A stretch of 64,000 nt of DNA from Lithobates sylvaticus (taxonomy: Eukaryota; Chordata; Amphibia; Anura; Ranidae). The stretch's first letter is position 1; each line of letters opens with the position of its first letter. The notes below the pieces were generated by a model. The model saw nothing but the letters and a program-made list of their open reading frames with translations. It was not told the DNA's origin and searched no databases. The DNA is taken from positions 363,249,302-363,313,301 of the forward strand of contig CM053028.1 in the NCBI GenBank assembly GCA_028564925.1, read 5' to 3'. Shown here piece after piece: positions 25,442-35,340 of this stretch. Made by a program: the position numbers and the translations under genes.

Positions 25442-25903
25442 AGATTACAGTGGTAAAAAAAAGGGGCCAAAATGATTTCCTGTAGTATTTGCTGCAGGAT
25501 TAAATAAAGAGGTGAAGGAGCGAGAGGGTCACATGTGGCTCATAAAAGGCCAGTAGTGGAAGGGACAACACTGAGAACAAGTCAATTTCTAACAATCCAG
25601 TGGGCCCACGGTAATAGCTATTGGGCAAACAGTGAATAAAGCCAATCAGATGCAGTCACTGTTGGGTATTCGGACAGCCACAGGTCATATGTCACAATAC
25701 TGCAGCAGCTGTTTAGCATGGAGTCTATGGTTTTCAATGATTCATCTGGATCACCAGGTGAAAATAAAAGGAAAAAAAAGCACAAAAAAGAGAAATCCAA
25801 CTCAGCCACCACATGCAATATAGTACTTTTTTTGAAGGCTGAAAGTTACTTTGTTGAGTTGAGAGTACACTTGAATAGTATATCCATCCAGAGTTCAGGG
25901 TGT
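25442..25903. other. Non-coding, unclassified
   Basis: No exon or assignable repeat is seen. Overlapping open frames on both strands near 25,618-25,950 show no recognisable motif. Confidence 0.35.
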
Positions 25904-26210
25904 TTAACCGCCCCGACCGCCTCATGTACTGTAGGAAAATCCCGTACCTGAGAAATGCTGCCCGTGGGTATTCAAAGCTGAAGAACGGGGAGAGGTCTGT
26001 GTAATTTTCCTACTCTGCCTGTCATTGATTGGCTGTTCCCGGTCATCGGGAAAGCCGATCAATGACGTTTGCGATTTTTTTTACCAAAAATATGTAATGT
26101 AAGAATACGTATCGGCCGAAACTGAGGAAAAAAAAAAATGTTTATTATATAATTATAATATTTTTTGGGGATATTATTATAGCAAAAAATACGACAGATA
26201 CTTGTATCAT
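25904..26210. repeat. Ranid ~1 kb repeat (family R), internally deleted
   Basis: Left end TTAACCGCCCCGACCGCC, then GAACGGGGAGAGGTCTGTGT and TGATTGGCTGTTCCCGGTCATCGGG truncated to 20 shared bases (GGCTGTTCCCGGTCATCGGG), then directly the A/T-rich TACCAAAAATATGTA block. The middle third of the family is missing. Confidence 0.65.
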
Positions 26211-26259
26211 CTTTAAACATAGAAACAGGGAGGGAACTAGGCGTTGTCCTGAAAGGCTC

Positions 26260-26456
26260 TTAGAAATACCGTCACCGGTAAGTCCTAGGTATTTTCTCCA
26301 GTCAGCCCTGGAGAGGATAACCGAGAAGCTTACCCTAGGGTGGGACCACTGCCTGCAGTACCTTCCTGCCGAAGGCTTGATCCGCAGCTGACAGCAAGTC
26401 CAGTCTGTAGTGCCGAAGGAAAGTTGAGTAACTTGACCACGTGGCCGCCTTGCAGA
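26260..26456 (-). mobile_element. Fossil fragment, tyrosine-recombinase retroelement (DIRS/Ngaro-like)?
   Basis: On the minus strand 26,337-26,456 reads as the last ~39 residues of a tyrosine-recombinase-like protein (a WSS-x2-TF-x2-HYRLD pattern followed by AFGRKVLQAVV), which from memory resembles the C-terminus of DIRS/Ngaro integrases. The rest of the element is not visible. It is a broken remnant of unknown age, and the family call is tentative. Confidence 0.35.
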
Positions 26457-26486
26457 TTGGACAAGGTAAAGCGTGATGTCACCACC
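26455..26486. repeat. 32-bp direct repeat, copy 2
   Basis: Second copy of the string at 25,410-25,441, 1,045 bp downstream, directly beside the recombinase-like fragment. Confidence 0.9.
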
Positions 26487-27637
26487 TCACCTTCGCACCT
26501 CGTCCTACAGGGAACACTTTGCATTCATTTGTAATTTGTTTGTGAATATATCCATTTATAACCAGAGTTCAGGGTCAGTTTAATAGCTATTCCTTATAAA
26601 ACCATATCTTGCATTGAGTCTAGGTGCACACCAGTGCTGCTTTTTGAATTTTCAAGTTCTGTGCCTTCTGTAGGAGGAGACTGGTTATTAAAGTGGAATT
26701 TTACCCATAACAACAACTTGATGAAAAAAAAAAAAATGGTATATTTTTTAGCAAGGAACATACATTCCGCAATAATAATTATGCTGCCAAAATATGTGTT
26801 TGCAGTAAATCCGCCAAGAGCCTGAGCCACCCCTCCACAGCCCAGCACTCAGTGAGCACTGGAGGGGCAGAGCAGAAAAGGTGATTGACAGTCACCAGCT
26901 CTCTACAAGCTGAGGACCGAGAGCTAAACAATCAGCAGTGTTTGATCGCTCAGTTCTCGGTCTTAGAGGTGGATGCAGATGCAGCTGGGATTGGTGCTGC
27001 AGCCATCTAGGCGAGTATCATTTTTTTTTTCCCCAATTCCCAAACTTCTCTTAATTAATCTAGCCTTATTTCATGTCAAAGGTGCAGGTGTTAGTACATT
27101 TTAACCAAGGGATGTTTATGGAAAGATAATAAAAGATAAAAAAATAAATAAAAATGGACAGGCTTCAGACAACTGCATAAACACATCTGTCATGGCATTT
27201 TTAGTTCTATGTTAAGGTGACCTGTGTGTAGCCCTATAGGTATATACACTTATTTCCTTCCTTTATTAGTTGTCAGACATAGCATAGCTTCAGTTACTTC
27301 CTCCATGGGGAATCTCTTAGCCATGTGGGGATGAAAGCAAGATTGAAAGACAGAGAGAACAATACAACAATAATGTGCTAGTGATCTGATAATAATGCGC
27401 ATAGCCCTAATACACTCACATGGGTGAACAATCCCAATAAGTAAACAAACTTCATTTTGTTCATTTTTTTAAACAATGACCTGACTCCCTGATAAAGAGA
27501 AATAGATACAATTAGATAAGGAGAGTTGAATGCTTTAATGCAATTTCCACTTGGAAAACAAAGTATAAAAACAATACTTGTTTAATCCCACAACACATAA
27601 CAAGAGGGAACAGCAAGCTTAAAGCCGGCCATAGATG
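26487..27637. other. Non-coding, unclassified
   Basis: No exon seen. 26,549-26,580 repeats the words ATATATCCAT and CCAGAGTTCAGGG present at 25,880-25,900, suggesting a broken duplication together with the 32-bp repeats. Confidence 0.35.
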
Positions 27638-27792
27638 CACTATATTACCAGAAGTATTGGGACGCCTGCCTTTACACGCACATAAACTTTCATGACATCC
27701 CAGTCTTAGTCCGTAGGGTTCAATATTGAGTTGGCCCAGACTTTGCAGCTCTAACAGCTTCAACTCTTCAGGGAAGGATGTCCACAAGGTTA

Positions 27793-28032
27793 AGGCTGGG
27801 TTCACACCTATGCAAATTGGATGTGGGTTTCTCTGCATCCAATTTGCATAGCAGGAGAATGTGACTGTCTCTCTATGGAGCCGTATCACATATCTCCGGG
27901 GTGGCTGCAGAGTGCACTGTACAGAAACTGTTTCAGGGCCAAATTCTAGGCAAAGATTCGGCCCTGAAACAGAGAACAGGGATGCACAGCGTTCCTGTGC
28001 GATCTGCGGCAGGTTTAGGTGTGAACCGAGCC
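27793..28032. mobile_element. Family G MITE nested in Tc1, TTA duplication
   Basis: AGGCTGGGTTCACACC at the left and GGTGTGAACCGAGCC at the right form the inverted ends. TTA flanks both sides (27,790-27,792 and 28,033-28,035). The Tc1 sequence reads on correctly across the gap (CCACAAGG-TTA-GGAGTGTCTATGGG), so the TTA is a real target duplication. Confidence 0.75.
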
Positions 28033-28107
28033 TTAGGAGTGTCTATGGGAATGTTTGACCATTCTTCCAGAAGAGCATTTGTGGGGTCAGGCACTGATGT
28101 TGGACAA

Positions 28108-28297
28108 CAAAAACAAAGAAGGGGAAAGGCACAAACCCCTAGCGCATTATCAGGGTAAAATGAAATGTATTGATATGCAAAGCAGCCAATAAAATGCATA
28201 CTCACAAAAGGTGCACAAGTATACAGCAAGTACAAAGAAGGATGACATGAGGTAAAAACTTCAAGTGTTTCTTCGGCCTCACATATACTAGTGTGGG
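28108..28297. mobile_element. Unclassified ~190-bp insertion in Tc1
   Basis: Separates GCACTGATGTTGGAC from GACGAAAAGCCCTGGCTCG, which are contiguous in the Tc1 family. GGAC or similar may be duplicated at the junctions. The insert includes AAGGCACAAACCCCTAGCG and CATACTCACAAAAGGTGC. Class unknown. Confidence 0.5.
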
Positions 28298-28758
28298 ACG
28301 AAAAGCCCTGGCTCGCAGTTTCCCCTCTAATTCATCCCAAAGGTGTTCTATCGGTTTGAGGACAGGACAGTCAAGTTCCTCCACCCCAAACTCGCTCATC
28401 CACACTATATTGCCAAAAGTATTGGTCCACCCCTCCAAATAATTTGGTGTGGGGTTGTTTTTCAGGGCTTGGCTCCTTAGCTCCAGTGAAGAGAACTTTT
28501 AAGGTGTCAGCATATCAAGACATTTTGGACAATTTCATGCTCCCAACTTTGTGGGAACAGTTTGGGGATAACCCCTTCCTGTTCCAGCATGACTGCGCAC
28601 CAGTGCACAAAGCAAGGTCTATAAAGATGGATGAGCGAGTTTGGGGGGGACTTGACTGGCCTGTACTGAGTCCTGACCTCAACCCGATGAACAATGCAGG
28701 ACCCTACGGACAGTGTATGACCAGCCATACTCCATGCATACAGTGAGATATTCAAAGG

Positions 28759-29161
28759 TTAAAGGGGAAGTAAAGGCCTCTATATCAGCTTAAAAACCCT
28801 GCTTCCTCCTTCCTCCCACTTTTGTTGAATGGTGCTGGTAAAAAAAGATCTGTGTAAATACCTAATTTCAATCCAATCCGGTGCAGTCACATGATGCAGA
28901 AGCTCCAGCTCCCCTGTGTTGTGGGGTGCATGACAACGGGGCTGTATTCTGGAAGCCATGAAGTCACCTGCTGGCTTCCACTGTCTACCCCTGGACAGTG
29001 TTCGTGTCTCCATGATGCAGGACCAGACTGGAGCGGATTGAAATAAAGTAATTACACTTTTTTTACCAGCACGATACAAAATAGGATGGATTGGGGGGGG
29101 GGGGGGGTCTAAGAAGTGTGCTTCTAAACAGACCTATATGTGGCTGTTACTTACACTTTAA
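28759..29161. mobile_element. piggyBac-like MITE (TTAA flanks)
   Basis: TTAA at 28,759-28,762 and 29,158-29,161. Inverted ends are AGGGGAAGTAAAGGCC and GGCTGTTACTTACACT. A run of 17-18 G lies near 29,091-29,107. It does not code for protein. Confidence 0.6.
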
Positions 29162-29553
29162 CTCAGCTAACTAAAAAATGTGCTCTATAGTAAGTCACAA
29201 CAATAGGTAAAAACATGAGATCAGCCATCATTTAAAACAGAAACATCAGACTAAAATCTAAACGATGCTATTGAACCTAACTGCATTATATTAGTCTGGA
29301 AGATTTGGAGGGATCCCTGAACTCCATTACTATGCAGAAAGCCTGCGGTGCTGTGCTTCAACCACTGGAAACAATGAAGAAACAGTTCTAAACATTGCTG
29401 GACAGGGAAATAAAATACTTCTGGCTCTGCGCACACTGAACTTTTAATGCCACTTCATCCACATATGTGCTCCCACTGCCTTCAATCACAGAGCTAAAAT
29501 GATCGTAAGCACAACAAGCCTGGAGTTCATCGAGGTCTACAGGGATTGCAGGT
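29162..29553. other. Non-coding, unclassified
   Basis: Nothing recognised. Two overlapping minus-strand open frames show no motif. Confidence 0.3.
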
Positions 29554-29561
29554 GCTTGCAG

Positions 29562-29761
29562 TAAAAGGATGAGCTCCAGCGTGTTCGCACAGCCCACAAG
29601 GAAGTCGGCACTGCGCTAATCACAGGCAGTGAGACATTTCCCCATCTCTGCAGCCCCGCATCGGAACAATGTCTCACTGCCTGCGATTAGCGCAGCGCAG
29701 GGGCCGACTTCCTGGCGGGCTCTGCACGCGGACCATGCAAACACGCCTGAGCTCATCCTTA
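29562..29761. mobile_element. hAT-type palindromic MITE, copy 1
   Basis: A 200-bp hairpin element: the left end TAAAAGGATGAGCTCC is mirrored by GAGCTCATCCTTA, and the inner arms pair CGCTAATCACAGGCAGTGAG with CTCACTGCCTGCGATTAGCG. An 8-bp duplication GCTTGCAG lies at 29,554-29,561 and 29,762-29,769. The ~TAAGG tip and 8-bp target duplication fit hAT. A second copy is at 34,365-34,576. Confidence 0.8.
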
Positions 29762-29817
29762 GCTTGCAGTAAGATGAGCACACTAAAATACAGCAGGCTC
29801 CATGCATCTTCCAGGGC

Positions 29818-29870
29818 TTATTAAAAAAAAAAAAAAAAAAAATTATAATCAAAAAAAAAAAAAAAAAACA
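29818..29870. repeat. Two A runs
   Basis: Two long A runs (20 and 19 bases) separated by TTATAATC. Confidence 0.9.
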
Positions 29871-29964
29871 CCTGGGATTCCAGGTCTCCATTCATGTATT
29901 CTACAAAAAGTCTGCGGTGGGGGAAATACAGAGGATGTCAATGTCAACCACCTAAAGAGACAAA

Positions 29965-30303
29965 TTAACCACTTCAGCCCCGGACCAACTGGCAGCCAAA
30001 GGACCAGGCCCCTTTTTGCGATTCGGCACTGCGTCGCTTTAACTGACAATTGCGCGGTCATGCGATGTGGCTCCAAAACAAAATTGGCGTCCTTTTTTTT
30101 CCCACAAATAGAGCTTTCTTTTGGTGGTATTTGATCGCCCCTGCGGTTTTTATTTTTTGCGCTATAAACAAAAATAGAGCGTCAATTTTGAAAAAAATTC
30201 AATATTTTTTGCTTTTTGCTATAATAAATATCCCCAAAAAATATATAAAAAAAACATTTTTTTTCCTCAGTTTAGGCCGATACGTATTCCTCTACATATT
30301 TTT

Positions 30304-30335
<32 letters not shown>

Positions 30336-30983
30336 CGCAATTAGCGATTATTGATTGGTTTGCGCAAAAGTTATAGCGTTTACAAAATAGGGGATAGTTT
30401 TATGGCATTTTTATTAATATTTTTTTTTTTACTAGTAATGGCGGCGATCAGCGATTTTTATTGTGACATTATGGCGGACACACCGGACATTTTTGACACA
30501 TTTTTGGGACCATTGTCATTTATACAGCAATCAATGCTATTTAAATGCATTGGTTCCTGTATAAATGACAGTTGTAGTGAAGGGGTTAACCACTAGGGGG
30601 AGGGGAGGGGTTATGGGCTGTGACATGTGTGTTTTTTTTTACATTAGGGGCGGGGCTAACGTCTGACGTCATTGATCGGCTTTCCCGATGACAGGGAACA
30701 GCCGATCAATGACAGGCAGAGTAGGAAGCGCGGGGAGAGGTTTACACAGACCTCTCCCCGTTCTTCAGCTCCGTAGCCCGATCGAGGGACACCAGCGGCG
30801 ATCGGGTCCGCTGGTCCCGCGGCCGGGGTCACGGAGCTCCCGACCGGGTCGCGAGCGCGCCGCTGGCGGCCCGCGCGCGACCCACAGGCAGGCACATGCA
30901 CGATCACGTACAGGTACGTGATTTTGCCTGCCCGTGCCATTTTGCAGCAGTATATCTGCGTTAGGCGGTCGGGAAGCGGTTAA
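29965..30983. repeat. Ranid ~1 kb repeat (family R), complete reverse copy
   Basis: TTAACCACTTCAGCCCCGG at one end and CGGTCGGGAAGCGGTTAA at the other, about 1,019 bp, in the opposite orientation to the copy at 16,556. It shows every block in order: GCACTGCGTCGCTTTAACTG, GAGCTTTCTTTTGGTGG, the A/T-rich middle, AGGGGTTAACCACTAGGGG and the CpG-rich end (GGGGAGAGG...GCTCCCGACCGG). It is the best reference copy in the window. The GC-rich end is not a host CpG island. Confidence 0.8.
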
Positions 30984-31605
30984 AACACTTCAAGGGTTCT
31001 AAACCACTTGAGTCCCGGGCACCACTTTAAGGCCTGGTTCACACCTATGCAGTCTGTTTCTGCAGTGCTTTTTGCTGTGCATTTTGCATTTTTCAATGTG
31101 TTTCTTAAGCTTTTTTGATCAATTTGTTGTTGGGCAGATATGCACTTTCTAAAGTATAAAAAAAAAAAAAAAAAAAAGCTGAATACAGCAGATATGCATG
31201 TAAAACTTATTAAGCCTAGGTTCACATTGCAGCAATTTGGAATGCGATTTTACATGTCAAAAAGCATGACAAATCGGCGGCTATTGCCGGCAATGGCACC
31301 GTCCAAATCAGTGCGACGCCGACTTTGCGCCTACTACCCAAAAGTAGTTTCTGTCCTACTTTTGGCAACTTTGGGGTGCGATTTGAATAGACATCTGTGC
31401 AGGAATCCACACAGATGTCTCTGAAATCGCCCCCCTGAAGTCGAGACTGACATGCAGGTATGATATTGTGCAAGTTCAGCTGAACTCGCACAATTTCAAT
31501 CCCGCATCAGTGTGAACCTGGGCGTAGGGAGATTTGTTTCATTCCTGTGTATCATCTGAGGCTGTTCACTTGACTGGGTATAGGAGAGGGTTTACATCCA
31601 CGTTA
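30984..31605. mobile_element. Family G MITEs, one partial and one bounded
   Basis: 31,027-31,165 begins AAGGCCTGGTTCACACC and looks truncated. 31,210-31,526 is bounded by TAAGCCTAGGTTCACATTG and CAGTGTGAACCTGGGCGTA and has the mirrored GATTTGAATAGACATCTGTG-type interior of this family. No coding sequence is seen. Confidence 0.5.
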
Positions 31606-31977
31606 AGTTTCATAGTTTCATAGTTTCATAGTTAGTAAGGTTGAATAAAGACATCAGTCCATCCAGTTCAACCTGATCGAGTGTCTACAATTGTCCCCAT
31701 CCCTGTACATTGCACACTCACATCAGTCCCTACCCTCAAGGAGCCCACAATCTAAGGTCCCCATTCATATACTAGGGCCAATTTTTGGACAGAAGCCAAT
31801 TAACCTACCTGCATGTCTTTGGATTGTGGGAGGAAACCGGAGTACCCGGAGGAAACCCACGCAGGCACAGGGAGAACATGCAAACTCCAGGCAGGAAGTG
31901 TCGTGGTTGGGATTCGAACCAGCGACCCTTCTTACTGCTAGGTGAGAGTGCTAACCACTACACCACTGTGCCGCCCA
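31606..31977 (-). mobile_element. tRNA-derived SINE
   Basis: On the minus strand the element starts GGGCGGCACAGTGGTGTAGT, with Pol III box A-like and box B-like (GGTTCGAATCC) sequences in a tRNA-related head (about 31,905-31,977). A conserved body follows (GGGTTTCCTCCGGGTACTCC, CCCACAATCCAAAGACATGC) that is shared with SINEs of fishes and sharks. The 3' tail is repeated ATGAAACT units (31,606-31,632). Open frames through the body are accidental. It is probably one of many dispersed copies. Confidence 0.8.
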
Positions 31978-32042
31978 AGTTACATTCCCACAGGTGATTA
32001 AGGCTGGACAGCAGATTCCTGTGGAGGGGATCACAGGTGTAC

Positions 32043-32440
32043 GGCCCCTTTCACACTGGGGCAGTGCGGGCGTCGGCGGTAAAGCAGCGCTATATTTAGC
32101 GTTGCTTTACCGTCGTTTTAGCCGCTGTATTCGGGCTGCTAGCGGGTGGTTTTAACCCCCGCTAGCGGCCGAAAAAGGGTTAAAACCTCCGGCTGCATCG
32201 GTGCTTTGCAGCAGTATTACCGCGGTGTCCCATTGATTTCAATGGGTAGGAGCGGTATAGGAGCGGTGAATACACCGCTCCAAAGATGCTGCTAGCAGGA
32301 CTTTTTTTACCGGCCTGCTTGCGCACCGCTCCAGTGTGAAAGCCCTCCAGCTTTCACACTGGAGTTAAAGGACCCGCTTTTTTCAGGCGCTATTTTTAGC
32401 GCTGTAGCGCCTGAAAAACGCTTCAGTGTGAAAGGGGCCT
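32043..32440. mobile_element. Family G variant MITE (CCCCTTTCACAC ends), double
   Basis: Outer ends GGCCCCTTTCACACTGG and CAGTGTGAAAGGGGCC. Internally AGTGTGAAAGCCCTCCAGCTTTCACACT (first 20 bases from ~32,333) is a head-to-head junction, so the unit may be two adjacent or partly duplicated elements. It is GC-rich and non-coding. Confidence 0.6.
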
Positions 32441-33367
32441 ATGTGAACAACTGTGGCCGAGATGCCTGTACAAGTGAATGACAGGCTGACAGCAGCCTCA
32501 TAGAATTGCACATGGAGTGATCACCTGTGGTTAGGAACAAATAATCTGCCCTGGATGTAGAAAGATTGTGATCATCTGCAAACGCATGTGCTGCAGGGTG
32601 GGGGATGACCTAACCTGCTTCTGACTGGAGTGAAAAAGAGCATGACTTGGAGATTTTGATTGTGAGGAGTTCAGAGGACACGCAATCTCATCCTCAATTA
32701 ACAGTTTGTATCCAATCAGGCAGACCCTTGTCTCAAATAGTTGACGGTAGATCTAAAAGGAGATTGCCTAGTGTAGTGGTCAGCTTTGTGGTGGCCATAC
32801 ATGATGCTATAAATCAATCAACCCTATAAAATAAAAATTGATCATACGGCAAAAATAATTTGATCGATGTTACATACACGTGTACCCCGAGCTGCAACCA
32901 ATTTCATATATAAACCATTCATATCAAGCTGATTGGATTGAAGCAGGGGTCTCCTTTTGTGCCCCTAAGCAATTGGAGATGGTGAACCATTGGAATCACT
33001 TGGTAAAAAAACACCATCAACTGACCCTGTACCATTGTTTGTTTTTTTGCACCATAACTGTCTGACTGAAACTGTTCCTATCTTTTGCTCACCACTCGGC
33101 CATGCCATTTTTGTCTTGCCCAATTTATGTCTAATACAAGGGTTTTGTCAAAAGATCAGTCATTCAGTTTTCATCGCACTGCAGACCAACGTTGGAGAAC
33201 CAAAAGGAGGAAACAAAGGGGGCTGATTTACTAAAGGAGGAGAGATTGTTCACTTACCAAATCAAATGCTAGAGAAATTAAAAAAAAAAAAATATATATG
33301 AATTTTGTCTTGCACAGTATCGGATGAGTAAACACAGCCTGACCCAACCCACTAAGCTCACATAGAG
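32441..33367. other. Non-coding, unclassified
   Basis: I see no exon, RNA gene or assignable repeat. Confidence 0.35.
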
Positions 33368-33380
33368 GGAGATTTACTAA

Positions 33381-33599
33381 GGCTCCATTCACACTAGTGT
33401 GACTTTTGTAGCAGTTGTGATCAGTAATTACATTCTATGGATTAAAGTTGCACCAAAGTAGTGCAGGAACCTTTTCAAAGTCGCTACAACTTTAAGTCAC
33501 ACAGATTTGGAATGCCATTGAAAAGAATGGGCTGCGACTTGTCATTCAACTTTGATGTCCAAAGTCACATGACAGGTCGCATAAGTGTAAATGGAGCCT
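33381..33599. mobile_element. Family G MITE nested in P, TAA duplication
   Basis: GGCTCCATTCACACTAG and AAGTGTAAATGGAGCCT ends, flanked by TAA at 33,378-33,380 and 33,600-33,602. Confidence 0.7.
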
Positions 33600-33660
33600 T
33601 AAACTGGAGAGTGCCAAATCTGGTGCAGCTCTGCATAGTAGCCAATCAGCTTCCAGGTTT

Positions 33661-33884
33661 AAGGTCTTATGCAGTGAGTATTTCAACATTTTTGCAATAG
33701 CCTTTTTCCGCCATAGAAGAGGAGAGCGGAGATCTGACAGGGCGGTCCCTGCAAAGCGTGCAGGGACCGCCCTCTCATCCCCCTGGCTCAGTGGGGATTT
33801 CGGAACGATTCCCGCTGAGCAAGCGGATGTTTACGGGGCGGGTCATTACGGATCCGTCCCGTGTGAAAGGGGCCATATTGTCAA
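33661..33884. mobile_element. MITE-like unit nested in P with perfect palindrome
   Basis: Inserted between CAGCTTCCAGGTTT and TTGTCAAAGCTTAATT of family P. It carries the palindrome GGGCGGTCCCTGCA ... TGCAGGGACCGCCC (33,740-33,773) and ends GTGTGAAAGGGGCC. The left end is diverged. Confidence 0.5.
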
Positions 33885-34049
33885 AGCTTAATTAAACAAG
33901 CTGAAGTTAGAAGCTGGTTGGTTATTAAGCACAGCTGCACCAGATTCTGAGTGCTCCAGTTTTAGAAAATCTCCTCCATACTGTACAGAGTAATAGGTTT
34001 TCTAATCCTTGAATAAGTCATCTCCAGGTGTCCAGTGTCCTGATGACCC

Positions 34050-35050
34050 ATTGTCCAGTGAGCACTGCCACACGTGGAGGCCTATGATTGGTGTGTAGGA
34101 TAGGTAGGATGCGGTGAGGGGTCAGTAGATGATGATGATGCCCCCCCAGTGTGTGATTGGTGGATGAGATCCATGTGTAGGACAGGTAGAATGTGGTGAG
34201 GGGTCAGTAGATGATGATGCCCCGAAGTTTGTGATTGGTGGATGAGATCCATGTGTAGGACAAGTCAGTAGTTGATGATGCCCCCCAGTGTGTGTGATTG
34301 GTGGAGGAGACCCCTGTGTAAGACAGGTAGAATGAGTGAGGGGTCAGTAGATGATGATGCCCACTAAGGATGAGCTCAGGCGTGTTCGCAAACAGCATGT
34401 GCAGAGCCTGCCAGGAAGTCGGTACTGCACAGCGCTAATCACAGGCAGTGAGACATTTCCCGACCTCTGCAGCCGTGCATCGGGACAATGTCTCACTGCC
34501 TGTGATTAGCGCTGTGCAGTGCCGACTTCCTGGTGGGCTTTGCACGTGCCTTTTGCGAACACGCCTGAGCTCATCAATGCCCACAAGTGTGTGTGATTGG
34601 TGGGTGGGACCCATGTGTAAAACAGGCAGGAGGTGGTGAGGGGTCAGTAGATGATGAGGATGATGCTGCCCCCCCAGTTTGTGTGATTGGTGGGATCCAT
34701 GTGTAGGACAGATCGGTAGATGCTGATGCCCCCCCCCCCCCCCCCCCCAGTATGTGATGGGTGGGATTCATGTGTAGGACAGATAGGATATGGTGAGGGA
34801 TGAGTAGATTATGATGTCCCCCAGTATGTGATTGGTGGGTGGGATCCATGTGTATGACAGGTAGGATATGGTGAGGGATCTGTAGATAATGATGATGCCC
34901 CCCAGTATGTGATTGGTGGATGAGATTCATGTGTAGGACAGGTAGGACATGGTGAGGGGGTCTGTAGATAATGATGATGCCCCCCAGTATGTGATTGGTG
35001 GGTGGGATCCATGTGTAGGACAGATCAGTAGATGATGATGCCCCCCAGTG
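34050..35050. repeat. ~80-bp minisatellite
   Basis: About eleven diverged units of roughly 80 bp: GGTCAGTAGATGATGATG, a C run, CAGTGTGTGATTGGTGG, GAGATCCATGTGTAGGACAG, GTAGGATATGGTGAGG. Units vary in length, and a long C run lies at 34,731-34,749. It is interrupted by the hAT MITE at 34,365-34,576. It lies 240 bp from the ACAP2 exon 1 donor. Minus-strand frames rich in THQSHTGGHHH are artefacts. Confidence 0.9.
34365..34576. mobile_element. hAT-type palindromic MITE, copy 2, inside minisatellite
   Basis: TAAGGATGAGCTCAGGCG at the left and CGCCTGAGCTCATCA at the right, with an 8-bp duplication ATGCCCAC at 34,357-34,364 and 34,577-34,584. The inner arms match those of copy 1 at 29,562-29,761. 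Confidence 0.85.
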
Positions 35051-35287
35051 TCAGCCTTGTGTATGTTGTCCTCCACAGATCAGTACTTCCCTAGTCTCAC
35101 ACTTCCTGCCTCCAGCCGCCCAGTGTGAGGAGCCCTGACCCCCTCATACACATACAGAGCTGACCCCCTCAGGACCGTGTAGTGTCCGGCTACCCTGCAG
35201 TGCCCCGAGCCTTCCATGGCACCGCCGGAATACTTTCAGTCAGTTTCAGAATCCCCCCTCACATTACAGGACCAGCCCTGACTTTAC
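35051..35287 (-). other. ACAP2: Start of ACAP2 intron 1
   Basis: The splice donor GTAAAG follows the exon on the minus strand (35,282-35,287). Sequence from here down to the window start contains no other exon I can recognise. Confidence 0.75.
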
Positions 35288-35340
35288 CTGAACCGGGGCG
35301 AGTCTTTCAGACACTCCTCAAAGTCCACCGTCATCTTCAT
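35288..35340 (-). CDS. ACAP2: ACAP2 first coding exon (partial gene)
   Basis: Read on the minus strand, an ATG at 35,340-35,338 in good context (GGGACATGA) opens MKMTVDFEECLKDSPRFR, the N-terminus of ACAP2 as I remember it from mammals. The last Arg codon is split: the exon ends TTCAG, followed by the donor GTAAAG, giving 53 coding nucleotides. ACAP2 is an Arf GTPase-activating protein (BAR, PH, ArfGAP and ankyrin domains) that acts on ARF6 at endosomes and plasma membrane. Only the first turns of the BAR domain are encoded here. ACAP3 starts similarly but with MTVEFEECIKDSP, so ACAP2 fits better. Exon 2 (AALEEVEGDVAELELKLDK in mammals) was not found in this window. Confidence in identity is high; nothing is known here about the rest of the gene. 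Confidence 0.92.

Larger units (their letters stand above)
27638..28745. mobile_element. Rearranged Tc1-like transposon with two nested insertions
   Basis: A terminal repeat CACTATATTACCAGAAGTATTGGGACGCC starts the copy (first 20 bases from 27,638). Antisense transposase sequence follows (27,660-27,791, 28,034-28,107, 28,298-28,400; e.g. CCATTCTTCCAGAAG). At 28,402 a second terminal repeat (CACTATATTGCCAAAAGTA) begins in the same orientation. It is followed by plus-strand transposase sequence of the same family (28,444-28,690), including the FQHDCAPVHKA and SPDLNP motifs of the DDE domain. The copy is thus a fold-back rearrangement of one Tc1 family, interrupted at 27,793-28,032 and ~28,108-28,297. 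It is inactive. Confidence 0.75.
33368..33980. mobile_element. MITE family P interrupted by two other MITEs
   Basis: GAGATTTACTAA ... AACTGGAGAGTGCC at the left and GTGCTCCAGTTTTAGAAAATC at the right are the family P ends. The element is split by a family G MITE (33,381-33,599) and a CCCCTTTCACAC-type unit (33,661-33,884). Removing both restores the order of the copy at 2,914-3,097. Confidence 0.65.

Noticed and set aside
30720-30940. CpG-rich stretch resembling a promoter
   Set aside because: It is the GC-rich end of a complete family R repeat, present in other copies of the family.
31905-31977. tRNA gene on the minus strand
   Set aside because: Box A- and box B-like sequences are present, but there is no cloverleaf with proper acceptor stem. 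It is the head of a SINE with a conserved body and repeated tail.
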